Translations under genes and position numbers: made by a program | The notes under the pieces: model-generated | What the model was told of the DNA's origin: nothing | The model's input: the letters and a program-made list of their open reading frames with translations, nothing else | Database searches by the model: none | Assembly: GCA_947650285.1 (NCBI GenBank) | Contig: CANTFL010001216.1 | Coordinates: 124,001 to 188,000, forward strand | Reading direction: 5' to 3' | DNA from: Hyaloperonospora brassicae | Lineage: Eukaryota > Oomycota > Peronosporomycetes > Peronosporales > Peronosporaceae | Length of the DNA stretch: 64,000 nt | In this document: positions 20,698 through 31,805 of the stretch, piece by piece | Position numbering within the stretch: position 1 is the stretch's first letter | How the letters are laid out: every line of letters starts with the position of its first letter

Positions 20698-22698
20698 GGC
20701 GGAAAGCGGCGGCCCCACACTCTTCGAAAGTGCGCGCGGGGTCAGGTCGTGCCATTTTGTGTGCACTGGATCCGGGCGCTTTGTTCCTTTGTGTGGTGCC
20801 AGTCAAACAGCATGCGGTATGCGTTTCGATAGGAGGCACAACACGCCATCAGGTGCGTGTGGAGCTCAGGAGGTGGTCGGGTATGGCTTTTGGTCCGGTT
20901 CATGAACGACTGAGGCGGTTTGCACGGACTGGCGCAAGGGCACTGACGGAAAAAGAGAACTTGTTCCTCGCTTTCATCGAATATGAGAATAGGTGACGCG
21001 CCACTCAAGAAGCGCCAAAGTGACAGCCTGTGCGCTGTTTTTTTGAGGGGGTAGTGATGAGGTACCTAGAGAAGTGCACAACATGGCGACATCCTCGGAC
21101 ATCAGTGTCATGGATTACAGTATGCTGTGCTACCGTTTGTTTCTCTCGCCTGTTTAGGGTCGCGAGAACACACACCAACTTACGATTCGCAAAAGACAAA
21201 AGAAGTGAAGCTAAAGCTTGCGTAAGAATTTCACAAACGGTGGACCTGCGTTTATTTGCAGGGCAAACGCTCAGTCGATCCAGGTATACGAAACTTGCGA
21301 ATGGTCATGCAGCGGCTGCTAGAATAACAAAAGCTCAGCACGATATACTGATTTCACAACGGATCAGTTCCTTTTCTTTGGACAGCGACGCGGCTTAGCG
21401 CTTGCAACAGGCAGTCGACTGATTAGTCAGACGTAGGCATTTTTTCGCTTTAGCCGAATTCTGAAGCTTTGATGATGCAATAATTCGACGAGATAAATTC
21501 TACGAACAACAGGACAGAAGCTGGATTAAGAAGCATGCATGGATGTCGAGTGATAGCCAGTCTGCTGCTCCCTGTGCATGACAACCCATGTGAAGTTGAT
21601 ATGATCAACTGGTGTTTTTGACACTTTGGTCGTATTTTAATACAAGGCCGAATGATACCACAATTAATGAGTGCGCGTAAGGTGCAAGCCGAAAGTATCG
21701 GCAGCTACTATCTGCGTGTGTCTATCTCTCTGTTTAGGTATGGTTCATATTTGTGTGTGGCTGTAGGACATGCATGCCGCATCCTTTATCCGTAGTACTT
21801 ATCACTCACTTGTGGTACTTACGAATGAGAAAGTAAGATGTTAATGGTCACTTTTCCCGCTCGGCGGATTATACTAAATTTAGCGTAAACTTTATCATCG
21901 CCCCGCTACATGTTGTCGGTCGCACCTTGTTACTGATGTGTCGCTGCAAGTCGAAACCAGCCGTCGTATCTCCTCTCCTCATCACATTGACCTTACCTCT
22001 AAAGCTGCTGCAGCTTGTCACCGACTGTAGCGACTAAAAGGGTATGTGAATATACAAAACCTTCTTCAGCCTTATGATCACTCATGCCTAACAGCGAGCT
22101 CTAGAGCTTGCTTCATCGTCTTTCTAGGTGCTAAAATTGCCATGTCTACTAGCGACCTCAGCGTCTCAGTTACGAGAAACACTACTGCGTACGACGCATA
22201 AGTAGTGTACCAGAAGCCCAACCTGCCTCGCCAGACTTGTTATATGCTCTTGCCATCGACAACGCGACGAATCCATTCTAGACAAACATTTCTCTTGGTA
22301 AATTGTGCAGCGTCGCCAGCCGTTCCGTAAATCACTAGTGCTCTCATACTTGATAATCGCCTACACTCTATCACATCACGCTTGACACTGCATCCACATC
22401 AACTATCCGAACCCCTCGGCCCGTCGTGGTGGTGTCTCCATTAAGTACGACCACGAGCTCGGCCTGGGGGAGTGAGTGCCGCAAAAGATTTCTCTCGCCC
22501 CGTGTGACGCCCCACCAGACACCGCCCGAGCCGAATGACAGTCGCGATCGGACAGTCCGGTACGTGCGCACCGCTCCTGCCACGCGAGAGACGTCGCAGC
22601 ACGTCCCTTCTCTGTGGTCGGCCACTCCCGTCCGACGTGGCGACAGCCGCTCGTGACTGCGTTGTGCCGCTTTGATATCAATTGTAACACTGTCTCGG
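20698..22698. other. Divergent intergenic stretch between SZT2 and RPN2
   Basis: Two kb shared by two divergently transcribed genes. The middle (about 21000-22350) is less GC-rich and has no open frame worth calling. GC rises again from about 22400 ahead of RPN2. No repeat or RNA gene was recognised. Confidence 0.5.
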
Positions 22699-25600
22699 AT
22701 GTCTTGTTTTGATTTCGGTGGCTACGTATGTACTGCTACTGACTCAGCTGCGGGTGTGCTGTCGCTGCTGGAAGAAGAAGACAATGTGCTGAAGGTACGT
22801 CGATTACTGGAGCTACTGGGGCAGGCGGTGCTGGTCTTGCGACGGCAGCTGACGCCGTGAGCATCACGACAATAACAATGGCGTCATCAGTATGATGACA
22901 GCAGGAGTACTGACACTGATACTGATATCCTGATGTGGGTGGGTGATGATCATGACGATTGTTCAGGCTCATGCGCTGGAACAGCTGAACCAGGTGGTGG
23001 ATCACCATTGGGCAGAGATTGCCGACGCCATTCCACTCATTGAAGAGCTGTCGGAGGAAAAGAGTTTTCCGAACCGTGAACTAGCTGCTTACGTGGCGTC
23101 CAAGTGCTTTTTCCACTTGGAGGAATACGAAGATGCGCTGCGTTTGGCGCTCGGAGCTGGCAACTACTTGGATCTAAACATGCGCTCGCAGTATACAGAC
23201 ACGATCATTGCCACGTGCATCGACAATTATGTGGCTGTGCGTGCCAAGGAAGACGTGGAGGCGGAGAAGGCACTGGACCCGCGACTGACACATGTGGTGG
23301 AACGCATGTTTGAGCGCTGTTACGCGGCAGGAGAGTTTCGTCAGGCTATGGGCATTGCTCTAGAAGCTCGGCGACTGGACCAGGTCAAGGAGTGCCTCGC
23401 TCGTTCTACAGACGTGTCGGCTGCTCTCTCGTACTGCTTCGAGATTTGCAAGACGGTTGTGAGCAACCGACACTTTCGTCTCAAGGTGTTTGAAGTCATG
23501 CTGGAAGTGTACCGCTCGCGACCGACCCAAGACCACGTGAGTCTGTGTCAGGTATTGCAGGTGCTGGACAATCACGTGGAAGTGAGCAAGATTCTTGAGC
23601 AGCTCGTGCGTGGCACTGATTGCGACTGCCTCATTGCTTTCCAAGTGGTGTTCGACCTCAACGAAAACGAGAACCAGAAGTTTCTCATGAATGTCTATCA
23701 CTCGCTGCCAAGTCCACCGTCTCCACCTGCTGAATCGGCGGCCACAGACGCGACTACTACGGCTGAAGAGGGCAAGACGGAGTCGCTTGCATCCGATCCT
23801 GCAACGTCGATTGTGCCTGCCACGCCTCCTCCAGCGCCTGCCGGTGCACGTGCTGATTACTGGGATAAATTGTCGAAACTAAAGCAGATCCTGTCGGGCG
23901 AATTCCTCGTGGACCTAAAGCTCGACTTTCTTCACAGCCGAAGCGACTCTGATCCACTCATTATGAAGACCATCAAGACGGCTGTCGAGAATCGCAACTC
24001 GGTGCTGCACCACGCTGCTGTGATTGCGCACGCCTACATGAATTGCGGCACGACGTCAGATTCGTTTTTGCGCGAGAACCTCGAGTGGCTCGGAAAGGCC
24101 ACCAACTGGGCCAAGTTCACAGCCACTGCTAGTCTGGGTGTAGTACACAAGGGCCACGTTCGTGAAAGCATGAACCTTCTTGCCCCGTACCTACCACAGG
24201 GCGGTATAACAACTTCTCCGTACTCGGAGGGCGGGGCTCTCTACGCGATGGGTCTGATCCACGCGAACAAGGGATTTGCAAGTGCCGGCAGCAAGAACAC
24301 GATGCAGTATCTGCGGAACGCGCTGAAAAACGCTGGCTCGGACGAGACCGTGCAGCATGGCGCGTGTTTGGGGATCGGCCTGTGTGGGCTAGCCTTGCAT
24401 GACTACGAACTATATGAAGAGTTGAAAGCCGTGCTTTTCACTGACTCAGCGGTCGCAGGCGAAGGTGCAGGGATTGCCATCGGTCTGACGTTGCTTGGTG
24501 CAGGTGGTGAAGCACGCAACGGTGAGATTGTCAAGGACTTGCTGGCTTACGCGCATGACACGAAGCACGAGAAAATCATTCGTGGCTGCGTGATGGGCAT
24601 TGCGCTGATAATGTACGAACGCGAAGAGCAGGCTGATGCACTGATTGAGCAGCTGACCCGCGACAAGGACCCGCTGATTCGCTATGGTGCCATGTACACC
24701 ATAGCAATGGCATACGCCGGCACGGCAAACAACAACGCGATTCGGCGCCTCCTGCACGTCGCTGTGAGCGATGTTTCGGATGATGTACGCCGTGCTGCTG
24801 TAACATGCCTCGGCTTTATCCTGTTCCGTACGCCTGTGCAAGTGCCGAAACTGGTGTCGCTGTTGGCTGAGAGTTTCAACCCTCATGTCCGCTATGGCGC
24901 TTGTGTAGCGGTCGGTATTGCGTGCGCTGGTACCGCCAAGAACGAGGCAATCCAGCTGCTAGAGCCACTGCTTGATGACGCCGTAGATTACGTACGTCAA
25001 GGCGCGCTGTTGGCATTGGCCATGGTAATGATGCAGGAGTCTGAGGGCTGTAATCCAAAGGTGGCATCGATCCGCGCCAAAATTCTGAAGCTGATCACGG
25101 ATAAACACGTGACCACGATGACCAAGATGGGTGCCATCCTGGCACAGGGTATCCTGGACGCAGGTGGTCGCAACGTCGTCATTTCGTTGCAGTCTCCCAC
25201 CGGGTTCACAAAGATGGCCGCTGTCGTTGGACTGGCAATCTGGGCACAGCACTGGTTCTGGTACCCTCTTTTCAACTTCCTGGAATTGTCGTTCCAGACG
25301 ACGATGGCGGTCGGCCTCAACAAGGACCTGAAGCTTCCGCGTGGATTTGAGCTCATTTGTAATGCGAAGGAGTCCGCTTTTGCCACACCCAAGCGACTGG
25401 AGGAGAAAAAAGAGGAAAAGAAGGAGCTTGTCGCCACGGCGGTGTTGTCGACAACCGCCAAGGCGCGCGCACGCCAGGCGAAGCAGGATGCAAAGGAAAA
25501 GCCGGACAAAGTTCTTGATGCCAGTGGCGACATCGTCATGGAGGAGAAGGAAACGTCTGCAGACGACGAAGAGAAGAAGGAGGAAGGCGGTGAGGCTATG

Positions 25601-25912
25601 GAGGTGGATGCCGTGGGGTCTAAGCCAGTTGCTGGTCCAAAAGCAGCAGCAGCAGCTAAAGAACCGAGCAGGTTTACATTTACGACGCCTGCTCGCGTAA
25701 CGTTGGCACAGGAATCTGTGATCACCCTCGATAAATCGCAGCGGTACATTCCGGTAATGTACCCCACACAGAGGCTGACGGGTGTCATCATGCTGCATGA
25801 CACAACGCCCGACGAGGCGGAGGATGTGGAGGCTGTAAAGGCACCTGCTGCTGCGGGCGCAGAGAATGAAGCAGAGCCTCCTGAGCCGTTTGAGTGGGAG
25901 CCCCCTCAGTAG
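22699..25912 (+). CDS. RPN2: 26S proteasome regulatory subunit RPN2 (PSMD1)
   Basis: Two exons: 22699-22794 and 22967-25912, intron 172 bases (donor GTACGT at 22795, acceptor TTGTTCAG ending at 22966), phase 0. The join gives SLLEEEDNVLK followed by AHALEQLNQVVDHHWAEI, which matches the N-terminus of Rpn2 and is missing if only the long exon is used. The product is about 1013 residues. The toroid of proteasome/cyclosome repeats is visible, for example GGALYAMGLIHAN, HGACLGIGLCGL, GEGAGIAIGLTLLGAG, RYGAMYTIAMAYAGT and RYGACVAVGIACAGT. A lysine- and glutamate-rich insert (about 25390-25610) follows. The last residues, EPPEPFEWEPPQ, resemble the Rpn13-binding tail of PSMD1. RPN2 is a scaffold of the 19S base. 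The exact start is uncertain: ATG 22699 adds about 12 residues (MSCFDFGGYVCT) before the conserved part, and another short upstream exon is possible. Confidence 0.93.
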
Positions 25913-26794
25913 GCACGTATGCAAGTGACAACAGCAACAGAGCGCGAAGAATGAACCGAACGTGGGCTTTGTCGTTTCCGTTTTCCTACATGAGGCCACT
26001 TGATAACTCGAAGGCGTCAGTCTGTAGCCGAAGAGCGAGAGGTTAGACCGACTGCGATCGACAGGGTAACTCATTTAAGCTTTCAGTCAGTCAAGCAGCA
26101 CACACTATCCAGTCTCGCCACATGCACGTAGCCGGCTGACTTGCTGCGACACATGTCCTCCACCTGATCTGCCTGCGCTGTCCACACTTCAACTTGATGG
26201 TCCAATCGTTGTCCCGCATACACCGAACACTGAATGTGGGACGTCGCCCATTCGTAGCCATTGCAGCAACAGAACGAACATGTCACTCGTAGCTTTCTGC
26301 CCAGTTTGCATGGCCACGAAGAAGTATAAATGTAGCGAACCGATCATGCAGCTTCTGGCGTACGGACTACACAGCAGCAACGATGGACTTTACAGTAACT
26401 GGTGCAATCGACTCACGGTAGACAATCACATTGAACGTCCGTTACCACTTTTGTCTCGCCACTCGAGTCCTCAAGAACTGCAGCATCGTATGATGAGTCG
26501 CGATTCGATCAGACCGAGTGAGGTCTGTGATGTCTGGAGACGTCACGTACGTCGTCAGTCTAATCGACTGCATCCGACGACATTCAGCACCACGCAAAAT
26601 AAACCGAAAGTACTACACGAACGACGAAGAAAACGATTACTCGAGACACGAAACGGTGCGTTGTGTACCGTACGACGTGTGCACCACACGAGCGGAGTAC
26701 CACCTGCTCCGTCTATTGTGCCGTTCGATTTTCGTCTGGTGCTGACGGTCGTAGATCCACTCGCTGACCCGTCGCGACGAGAGCGTCCGAGCGG
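25913..26794. other. Intergenic stretch without a supported gene
   Basis: Nearly 900 bases. Frames on both strands are short or antisense to the neighbouring transporter. No promoter motif stands out. Confidence 0.5.
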
Positions 26795-28351
26795 ATGACC
26801 AGCGAGCGCACAAGTCGCAGCTTCCAGACGCACTGCCTCGTGCCCAGTGCGCCGCCGACGCAGTGCAACGGGTCCAAGAGCAGCTCCGACAGTCGCGCAG
26901 GAACTGCCCCCAGCGCCTCTTCCCTGGTCCACAACGGCCCTGTGGTCGACTATGGCAGCACAGCCCGCGGTAGCAGCAAAGACGCGTCGTCCAGAGCCGC
27001 CGCGTCGTCGTGGCTGCCGCTCGCTGCGGTCTCTCCCGTGTCTGCGACATCGTCCACGACGTCGCAGCTGAAGCTCTCGAACTGGCAGACGTTCTACCAC
27101 TTGCTGTCGTTCATTACGGGCACGGGGATGCTGTGTCTACCGCTGGCGCTCGTCGAGATCAATTGGTACGGCGTACTGCTGCTCATTGCAGCAGCCGTTG
27201 TGAGCGCCTACACTTCCAAGCTGCTCGTCGACGCGCTGGATGCCGTTCGCTGGCTGAGAGGCACCAGCGTCTCGTTCAGTGACCTCGGACAGGAATGTTT
27301 CGGTGCTGCTGGCAAGCTCGTCACGGGTCTGCTCGTGCACGTCTCGCTGCTGATATTGTCCACTGGATACCTCACGCTCACGACGTGGTGTCTCGTGGAT
27401 GTACTGGGACTGCAGTACGGCACAGTCATGGTGCTCGTTGCAGTGTGCGTGTGGTTCCAAGTGCTTGTACCGTCGCTCCGGGCGCTCGCGATGCTGTCCA
27501 TCGTGAACGTCGCCTTTAGCTTCTGGATCGAATCGATCATTCTGGGCGACGCAATGTACCCGCTCAAGCAAATTGCACTCGACCACTCGGACTTTGTGTT
27601 TGTGACACCGGATCTCTCGAACGTGACCATGATGGGGAAACTCTCGTACACGTTCTCGCTGCTCCTCGGTGGACTCTTTGGCCACTCGATCATACCGACA
27701 TTGTACAACGCGATGGCCGATCCAAGTCAATGCACCGCAGTTGTTGTGCGCACGAAATTGGGAACCACAGCGCTATTGTACCTGCCCATTTGCTGCCTCA
27801 CCTACGCCGTGTACGGTGCAACGCTGCAAGCGCCAGTGTTTTTCAACATGCGCAACGCCGTCGTGCGGAACCTCGCGATCGTGCTCTACAGCATTCACCT
27901 CTTGTTGTCGTACACAATCACGTTGTACCCACTGCAACGTGCGTGCGAACAGTGGATCGTGCAGACTTCTCGTCGCAGCAGCGGCCACGACAGTCCATTG
28001 GAAACTGCTGCAGCTCATGGCACTCTGTTGTTCACAACGCCAAGTCCCGTGCGTGCAAGAGAGCAAGAAGGACCGTGCGGCGGCGTACGGGCTACAGCGC
28101 GAGTGCTGTGCCGAAGTGTGGTGGTGCTCCTGACGCTCGTGTTGGGCTACTTGACTGCACCCAGCACGTTGGTGATCTTTGCGTGGATGCTCGTGCCCAC
28201 GGCACTTTTGGCTCTCGTGCTGCCGTGCGTGTTCTACTGCCAATTGTGCAGTGACGATGCCACGGAGATGGACCGCGTTGCTTCGGTGCTCATTAGCGTA
28301 CTTGCAATTGTGACTGCCTGCTGGAGCCTCGCAGTTATTGTCGAGTGCTGA
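26795..28351 (+). CDS. Amino acid transporter, AAAP (SLC32/36/38-like) family
   Basis: 518 residues in one exon from ATG 26795. The first 90 residues are S-, T- and A-rich and probably cytosolic and disordered. The membrane part opens with the family hallmark SNWQTFYHLLSFITGTGMLC, LPLAL, in which the unwound GTG segment of helix 1 binds substrate. About eleven hydrophobic segments follow up to the C-terminus. Conserved points include SYTFSLLLGGLFGHSIIPTL (helix 6 area) and PLQRACEQW in a cytosolic loop. Proteins of this family move amino acids together with protons or sodium across the plasma or vacuolar membrane; substrate and location cannot be read from sequence. Best reading is an AAAP carrier; subfamily left open. 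Confidence 0.85.
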   Translation: MTSERTSRSFQTHCLVPSAPPTQCNGSKSSSDSRAGTAPSASSLVHNGPVVDYGSTARGSSKDASSRAAASSWLPLAAVSPVSATSSTTSQLKLSNWQTFYHLLSFITGTGMLCLPLALVEINWYGVLLLIAAAVVSAYTSKLLVDALDAVRWLRGTSVSFSDLGQECFGAAGKLVTGLLVHVSLLILSTGYLTLTTWCLVDVLGLQYGTVMVLVAVCVWFQVLVPSLRALAMLSIVNVAFSFWIESIILGDAMYPLKQIALDHSDFVFVTPDLSNVTMMGKLSYTFSLLLGGLFGHSIIPTLYNAMADPSQCTAVVVRTKLGTTALLYLPICCLTYAVYGATLQAPVFFNMRNAVVRNLAIVLYSIHLLLSYTITLYPLQRACEQWIVQTSRRSSGHDSPLETAAAHGTLLFTTPSPVRAREQEGPCGGVRATARVLCRSVVVLLTLVLGYLTAPSTLVIFAWMLVPTALLALVLPCVFYCQLCSDDATEMDRVASVLISVLAIVTACWSLAVIVEC

Positions 28352-28639
28352 GGTCGCGAGCGACTTTCGCGAAGCACGAGGTATCTATCGTCGTAACTGT
28401 CGTCTTAACTATCGTAACTATCGTACATGTACACATTCTCTATCCTGCTGCTCGGTGCTACTTGCAGGATAGTATCGCGCCTCGTTCTCCTCGGTTGCGC
28501 TGCACTGCTTCTTAACACGGACTTTTCCACACCGCTCAACGGCACTTGGACTCTTTAAAAAGCAACTTTCTTCGGCAAAAAGCATTTCTTGAGCAAAAAG
28601 CAGTTCCAGTAAAACTGCTTGATCGTGCGCAGTTGCCCA

Positions 28640-30523
28640 ATGACCACAATGGACGTGATCGCGAGCGTCAAGACGTACCTGGAGAAGATCATAGCGGACC
28701 CGCAGCTGACGGGAATGAAAGCCCTCGTGCTCGACGCCGACACCACGAGCTTCGTGAGCATCGTCATGTCGCAGTCGCACATCCTCCAGCGCGAAGTCTT
28801 TCTCGTCGAGCAGTTGGGCGCGTCGCACGAGTCCATGCGGCACGTGAAGGCGGCGGTCTTTGTACGGCCCACTGCGCGGAACGTGGAGCTCTTGCGCCAC
28901 GAGCTCAAACAGCCCAAGTACAGCTGCTACCACATCTTTTTCTCGAACATTGTGCCGCCGGAGGCGCTCGCGAAACTCGCCGAAGCGGACGAGACGGAAG
29001 TCGTGGCGCAGGTGCAGGAGTACTACGCCGACTACTTGGCCGTCAACGACTCGCTGTTTGACTTTGGATTGCACCACTCGGTCCAACTGTGTGTCAAGAC
29101 GCCGGCGGCTGCGGCCGGATCGCTGCAGGCCACGGCAACTGCTGGCGTTTTGACGACGGATCCAGTGGACAAGACGACGATGACGCCGCCGCAGCTGTTC
29201 CAGCGGAGTGTCGAAGGGCTGCTGTCGTTGCTGCTGTCCATGAAGAAGAGGCCGGCGATCCGGTACGCCAAAGGGTCGGACGTTGCAGAGAAACTCGCGC
29301 GCGAAGTGTCGGCGAGGATGCAGCTGGAGCAAGATGGCCTCTTTGACTTTCGACGGCCAGACGTCGTCCCGCTGGTCTATGTGCTCGACCGCAAAGACGA
29401 TCCTGTGACACCGTTGCTGACGCAGTGGTGCTACCAAGCGATGGTCCATGAACTACTCGGCTTGCACGAGAATCGTGTGAGTCTTCGCGACGCGCCGAAC
29501 GTGCGAAAAGACATGACGGAACTCGTGCTGTCGACGAGCTCGGACGACTTTTTTGCGCAGCACGTACATGCGAACTTTGGCGACCTGGGTATGGCGGTAA
29601 AGCAGCTGGTGGACACTTACCAAGCGCAGACACAGACGCACGAGAACATCCAGTCGATCGATGACATGCAGCGTTTCTTGGAAAACTACCCAGCGTTTCG
29701 AGCTCAATCCGTGACGGTATCAAAGCATGTGGCACTGATCAGTGAACTCTCACGTCGCGTGCAAGTGGATAAGCTCATGGATGTGAGCCAACTAGAGCAA
29801 GAACTTGCATGTGGAGACGACCACAATGCACACTTTCGTGAAGTCGTGGCAAAGCTAAAGGACGCGCAAGTGAAGCCAATGAACAAACTGCGACTGGCCA
29901 TTCTGTATGCGCTGCGCTACGAGACACACAGCTCGGTCCAGTTGAAGACCGTAAAAGAGCTGATTGCGACCGCTTTCGATGGCGGTCTATCTTCTGACCG
30001 CGTCGCATTGATCGATGCGTTCCTGCAGTTTGGTGGTCAGAAGGCCCGGCAAGGCGATTTGTATGGCGATCGTGCTGGTTTGAAAAAGTTCATGCGGGCG
30101 GTCACACAAGGAGTCCAAGGTGTGCCGAACGTGTACGCACAACACGTTCCTCCGCTCGCAAAGAAATTGGAATTGATCTTGAAAGGTCAGCTGCTGGACC
30201 AGGAATTCGGCGTTGTCAACGGAAGCGCCGGTGCTGCAACATCGACTGATTTCAGCGCAAGCAACGGTGTGAAGCGCGTACGTGACGTCATAGTGTACGT
30301 GTGCGGTGGTGTCACGTTCGAAGAAGCCATGAAGGTCGCTGAGCTGAATCAGAAGGCGGCAACGTCGGGCTCCGGTCAGCGCATCCTGCTGGGTGGGTCA
30401 TGCATCCACAACTCGAGTAGCTTCCTGCACGAAGTCGCAACGGCATACAACTTGTCACCTCCGGAAGGCCACAACAAAAGCGCAAGCGGTGGCTACAAGT
30501 ATGATGCAAAGAGGAGCGTGTAG
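28640..30523 (+). CDS. VPS45: Sec1/Munc18 protein VPS45
   Basis: 627 residues in one exon. The frame is open from 28619 but the first codon there is TTG; the first ATG is 28640 (MTTMDVIASVKTYL), with MDV at 28649 as an equally good start because it aligns with the family N-terminus. Strong VPS45 features: SMVY-like segment SIVMSQSHILQREVFLVEQL, KAAVFVRPTARNVELL, PKYSCYHIFFSN, AEADETEVVAQVQEYYADY, LDRKDDPVTPLLTQWCYQAM, VHELLGLHENRV, ENYPAFRAQS and VSKHV. VPS45 controls SNARE assembly at the trans-Golgi/early endosome by binding the syntaxin Tlg2/STX16. It is somewhat longer than animal VPS45 (about 570) owing to an alanine- and threonine-rich loop near residues 160-190 and a longer C-terminus. 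The gap from the preceding transporter gene is below 300 bases. Confidence 0.94.
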   Translation: MTTMDVIASVKTYLEKIIADPQLTGMKALVLDADTTSFVSIVMSQSHILQREVFLVEQLGASHESMRHVKAAVFVRPTARNVELLRHELKQPKYSCYHIFFSNIVPPEALAKLAEADETEVVAQVQEYYADYLAVNDSLFDFGLHHSVQLCVKTPAAAAGSLQATATAGVLTTDPVDKTTMTPPQLFQRSVEGLLSLLLSMKKRPAIRYAKGSDVAEKLAREVSARMQLEQDGLFDFRRPDVVPLVYVLDRKDDPVTPLLTQWCYQAMVHELLGLHENRVSLRDAPNVRKDMTELVLSTSSDDFFAQHVHANFGDLGMAVKQLVDTYQAQTQTHENIQSIDDMQRFLENYPAFRAQSVTVSKHVALISELSRRVQVDKLMDVSQLEQELACGDDHNAHFREVVAKLKDAQVKPMNKLRLAILYALRYETHSSVQLKTVKELIATAFDGGLSSDRVALIDAFLQFGGQKARQGDLYGDRAGLKKFMRAVTQGVQGVPNVYAQHVPPLAKKLELILKGQLLDQEFGVVNGSAGAATSTDFSASNGVKRVRDVIVYVCGGVTFEEAMKVAELNQKAATSGSGQRILLGGSCIHNSSSFLHEVATAYNLSPPEGHNKSASGGYKYDAKRSV

Positions 30524-30667
30524 AGAGAGACCCGCATCAGTGCCTCGACGTCGTTGATGCCAAGTGCGAAGGAGAGGCGGTACGACAAGCGACGAAGTTG
30601 CGAAGAGAGACCGAGACAAGAAGACGTACCGCTGCTTTCGCACGCCGTCTCCTGGTTCCAAGACGAC

Positions 30668-30721
30668 TGACTGAGTGAGTACGTGAACGAACGACTGAGT
30701 GAGTACGTGAATGACTGAGTG
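30668..30721. repeat. Degenerate short tandem repeat (GACTGAGTGAGTACGTGAA type)
   Basis: Between the converging VPS45 and DUF4833-like genes the unit ACTGAGTGAGTACGTGAA occurs twice nearly intact, followed by a partial third copy. It is a small imperfect minisatellite. Confidence 0.6.
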
Positions 30722-30768
30722 ATGAATGATGGACTTTATTTCTACATGCAGTGCCGGTCTCGGCCCGT

Positions 30769-31398
30769 TCAGTTTACTTCGGAGAGCAGAATGCGTTCGT
30801 ACGTGGCTTCGTCGTCGTCGTCGACGTTCGTGCCGTAGAGGTCGACGTAGAGCACCGAAGGAACGAACGTCTGCGTGTCGCTGGTCTTGACGTAAATCTT
30901 CCACAGACGCGACGGAACGCCGTTGATCGCGACCTGCAGCACGACCCGATCCTTCGCGTCCACGTACAGAAGCGCCGAGCGACTGGGCAGCGCGTTCAGC
31001 GTGACAGTGTAACTCGTCCCCACAGCAGCAGCAGCAACAGGCGACGCCTCGGCTGCCGCTGCCACTGCTTTGTGCGAGTAGCCCCACGCGAGTCGGCGCT
31101 CGATCATTCCGACCGCATTCGTCGTGGGACTTGCGGTCCACCCAAAGCTCTGCCAGCTGATGTCCAGCGGCTTTTTGGGGTCCAGTTCGCGACTGCCTTT
31201 GGGCCGGAAGTTGGCCGTGTAGACAACGAGCTGCGCGTTTTTGCTGCGCTCGAAGATGCACACGCGGTGGGGGTCCACGGGCAAATACGGCGGCCACAGC
31301 GGCGTCTGCGGGTGACTCGACTGGGTCGTGCACAAGTAGTCGTGGGCCGGGAAGGCGTCGGTGAAAAAGTGCTTTTCCGTGCGGCTTTTGCTGCTCAT
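30769..31398 (-). CDS. DUF4833-like protein
   Basis: 209 residues from ATG at 31398. The body follows the pattern I associate with the DUF4833 family: a strand with an ER-SKN core (CIFERSKNAQLVVYTANF), then PLDISW, ERRLAWGYSHK, a strand with VVLQVAINGVPSRLWKIYVK, and near the end VLYVDLYGTNV. The family is found in bacteria and some eukaryotes and its function is unknown. An alanine-rich loop (about 31005-31070) is inserted in the middle. There is no signal peptide or membrane helix, so a cytosolic protein is likely. The upstream side carries two microsatellites (31565-31604 and 31744-31802) in what should be its promoter. The gene is tail-to-tail with VPS45, about 245 bases apart. Confidence 0.7.
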   Translation of the reverse strand: MSSKSRTEKHFFTDAFPAHDYLCTTQSSHPQTPLWPPYLPVDPHRVCIFERSKNAQLVVYTANFRPKGSRELDPKKPLDISWQSFGWTASPTTNAVGMIERRLAWGYSHKAVAAAAEASPVAAAAVGTSYTVTLNALPSRSALLYVDAKDRVVLQVAINGVPSRLWKIYVKTSDTQTFVPSVLYVDLYGTNVDDDDEATYERILLSEVN

Positions 31399-31564
31399 TG
31401 CGTGCGCTGTGTCGGCTGTTTTTCACGAGGAGGCGACTTTTGCAATGACGACACGACGGAAAAAAAGCACTGCAACGGACAGAGCGCGGGCGCTGTATTA
31501 CTGTATTTGCTCGTGATGTGAGTCGCCGCGCACTGGTCGATAGAGAACGCAGGACGGCCGATGC

Positions 31565-31604
31565 AGTGAGTGAGTGAGTAAGTGAGTGAGTGAGTGAGTG
31601 AGTA
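31565..31604. repeat. (AGTG)n microsatellite
   Basis: About ten units of AGTG with one AGTA interruption, about 170 bases upstream of the DUF4833-like start. Confidence 0.85.
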
Positions 31605-31739
31605 AGGGTTGGGAGAAAAAAAGGCGGTATACCGCCCGTTTCGCTTTTTCTTTCGTGCAAACGACGAAGCAGACAGAGGGTGTCGCTGTGTGAAGTAACG
31701 TTTGTGCGGTCTGGGAACCGCAGGTGTCCGTCCAACCTG

Positions 31740-31743
<4 letters not shown>

Positions 31744-31802
<59 letters not shown>
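31744..31802. repeat. (CT)n microsatellite, 59 bases
   Basis: An uninterrupted CT run, the longest simple repeat in the window, in the upstream region of the DUF4833-like gene (GA on that gene's sense strand). The pure run suggests recent length change. Confidence 0.95.

Positions 31803-31805
<3 letters not shown>

Noticed and set aside
20698..20766. Upstream extension of SZT2
   Set aside because: Open frame but its first codon is GTG (CAC on the plus strand). The first ATG is at 20697.
30455..31804. 449-codon minus frame beginning in the CT/GA microsatellite
   Set aside because: Begins with an RE repeat encoded by the microsatellite and overlaps the DUF4833-like gene in another frame. Not a protein.
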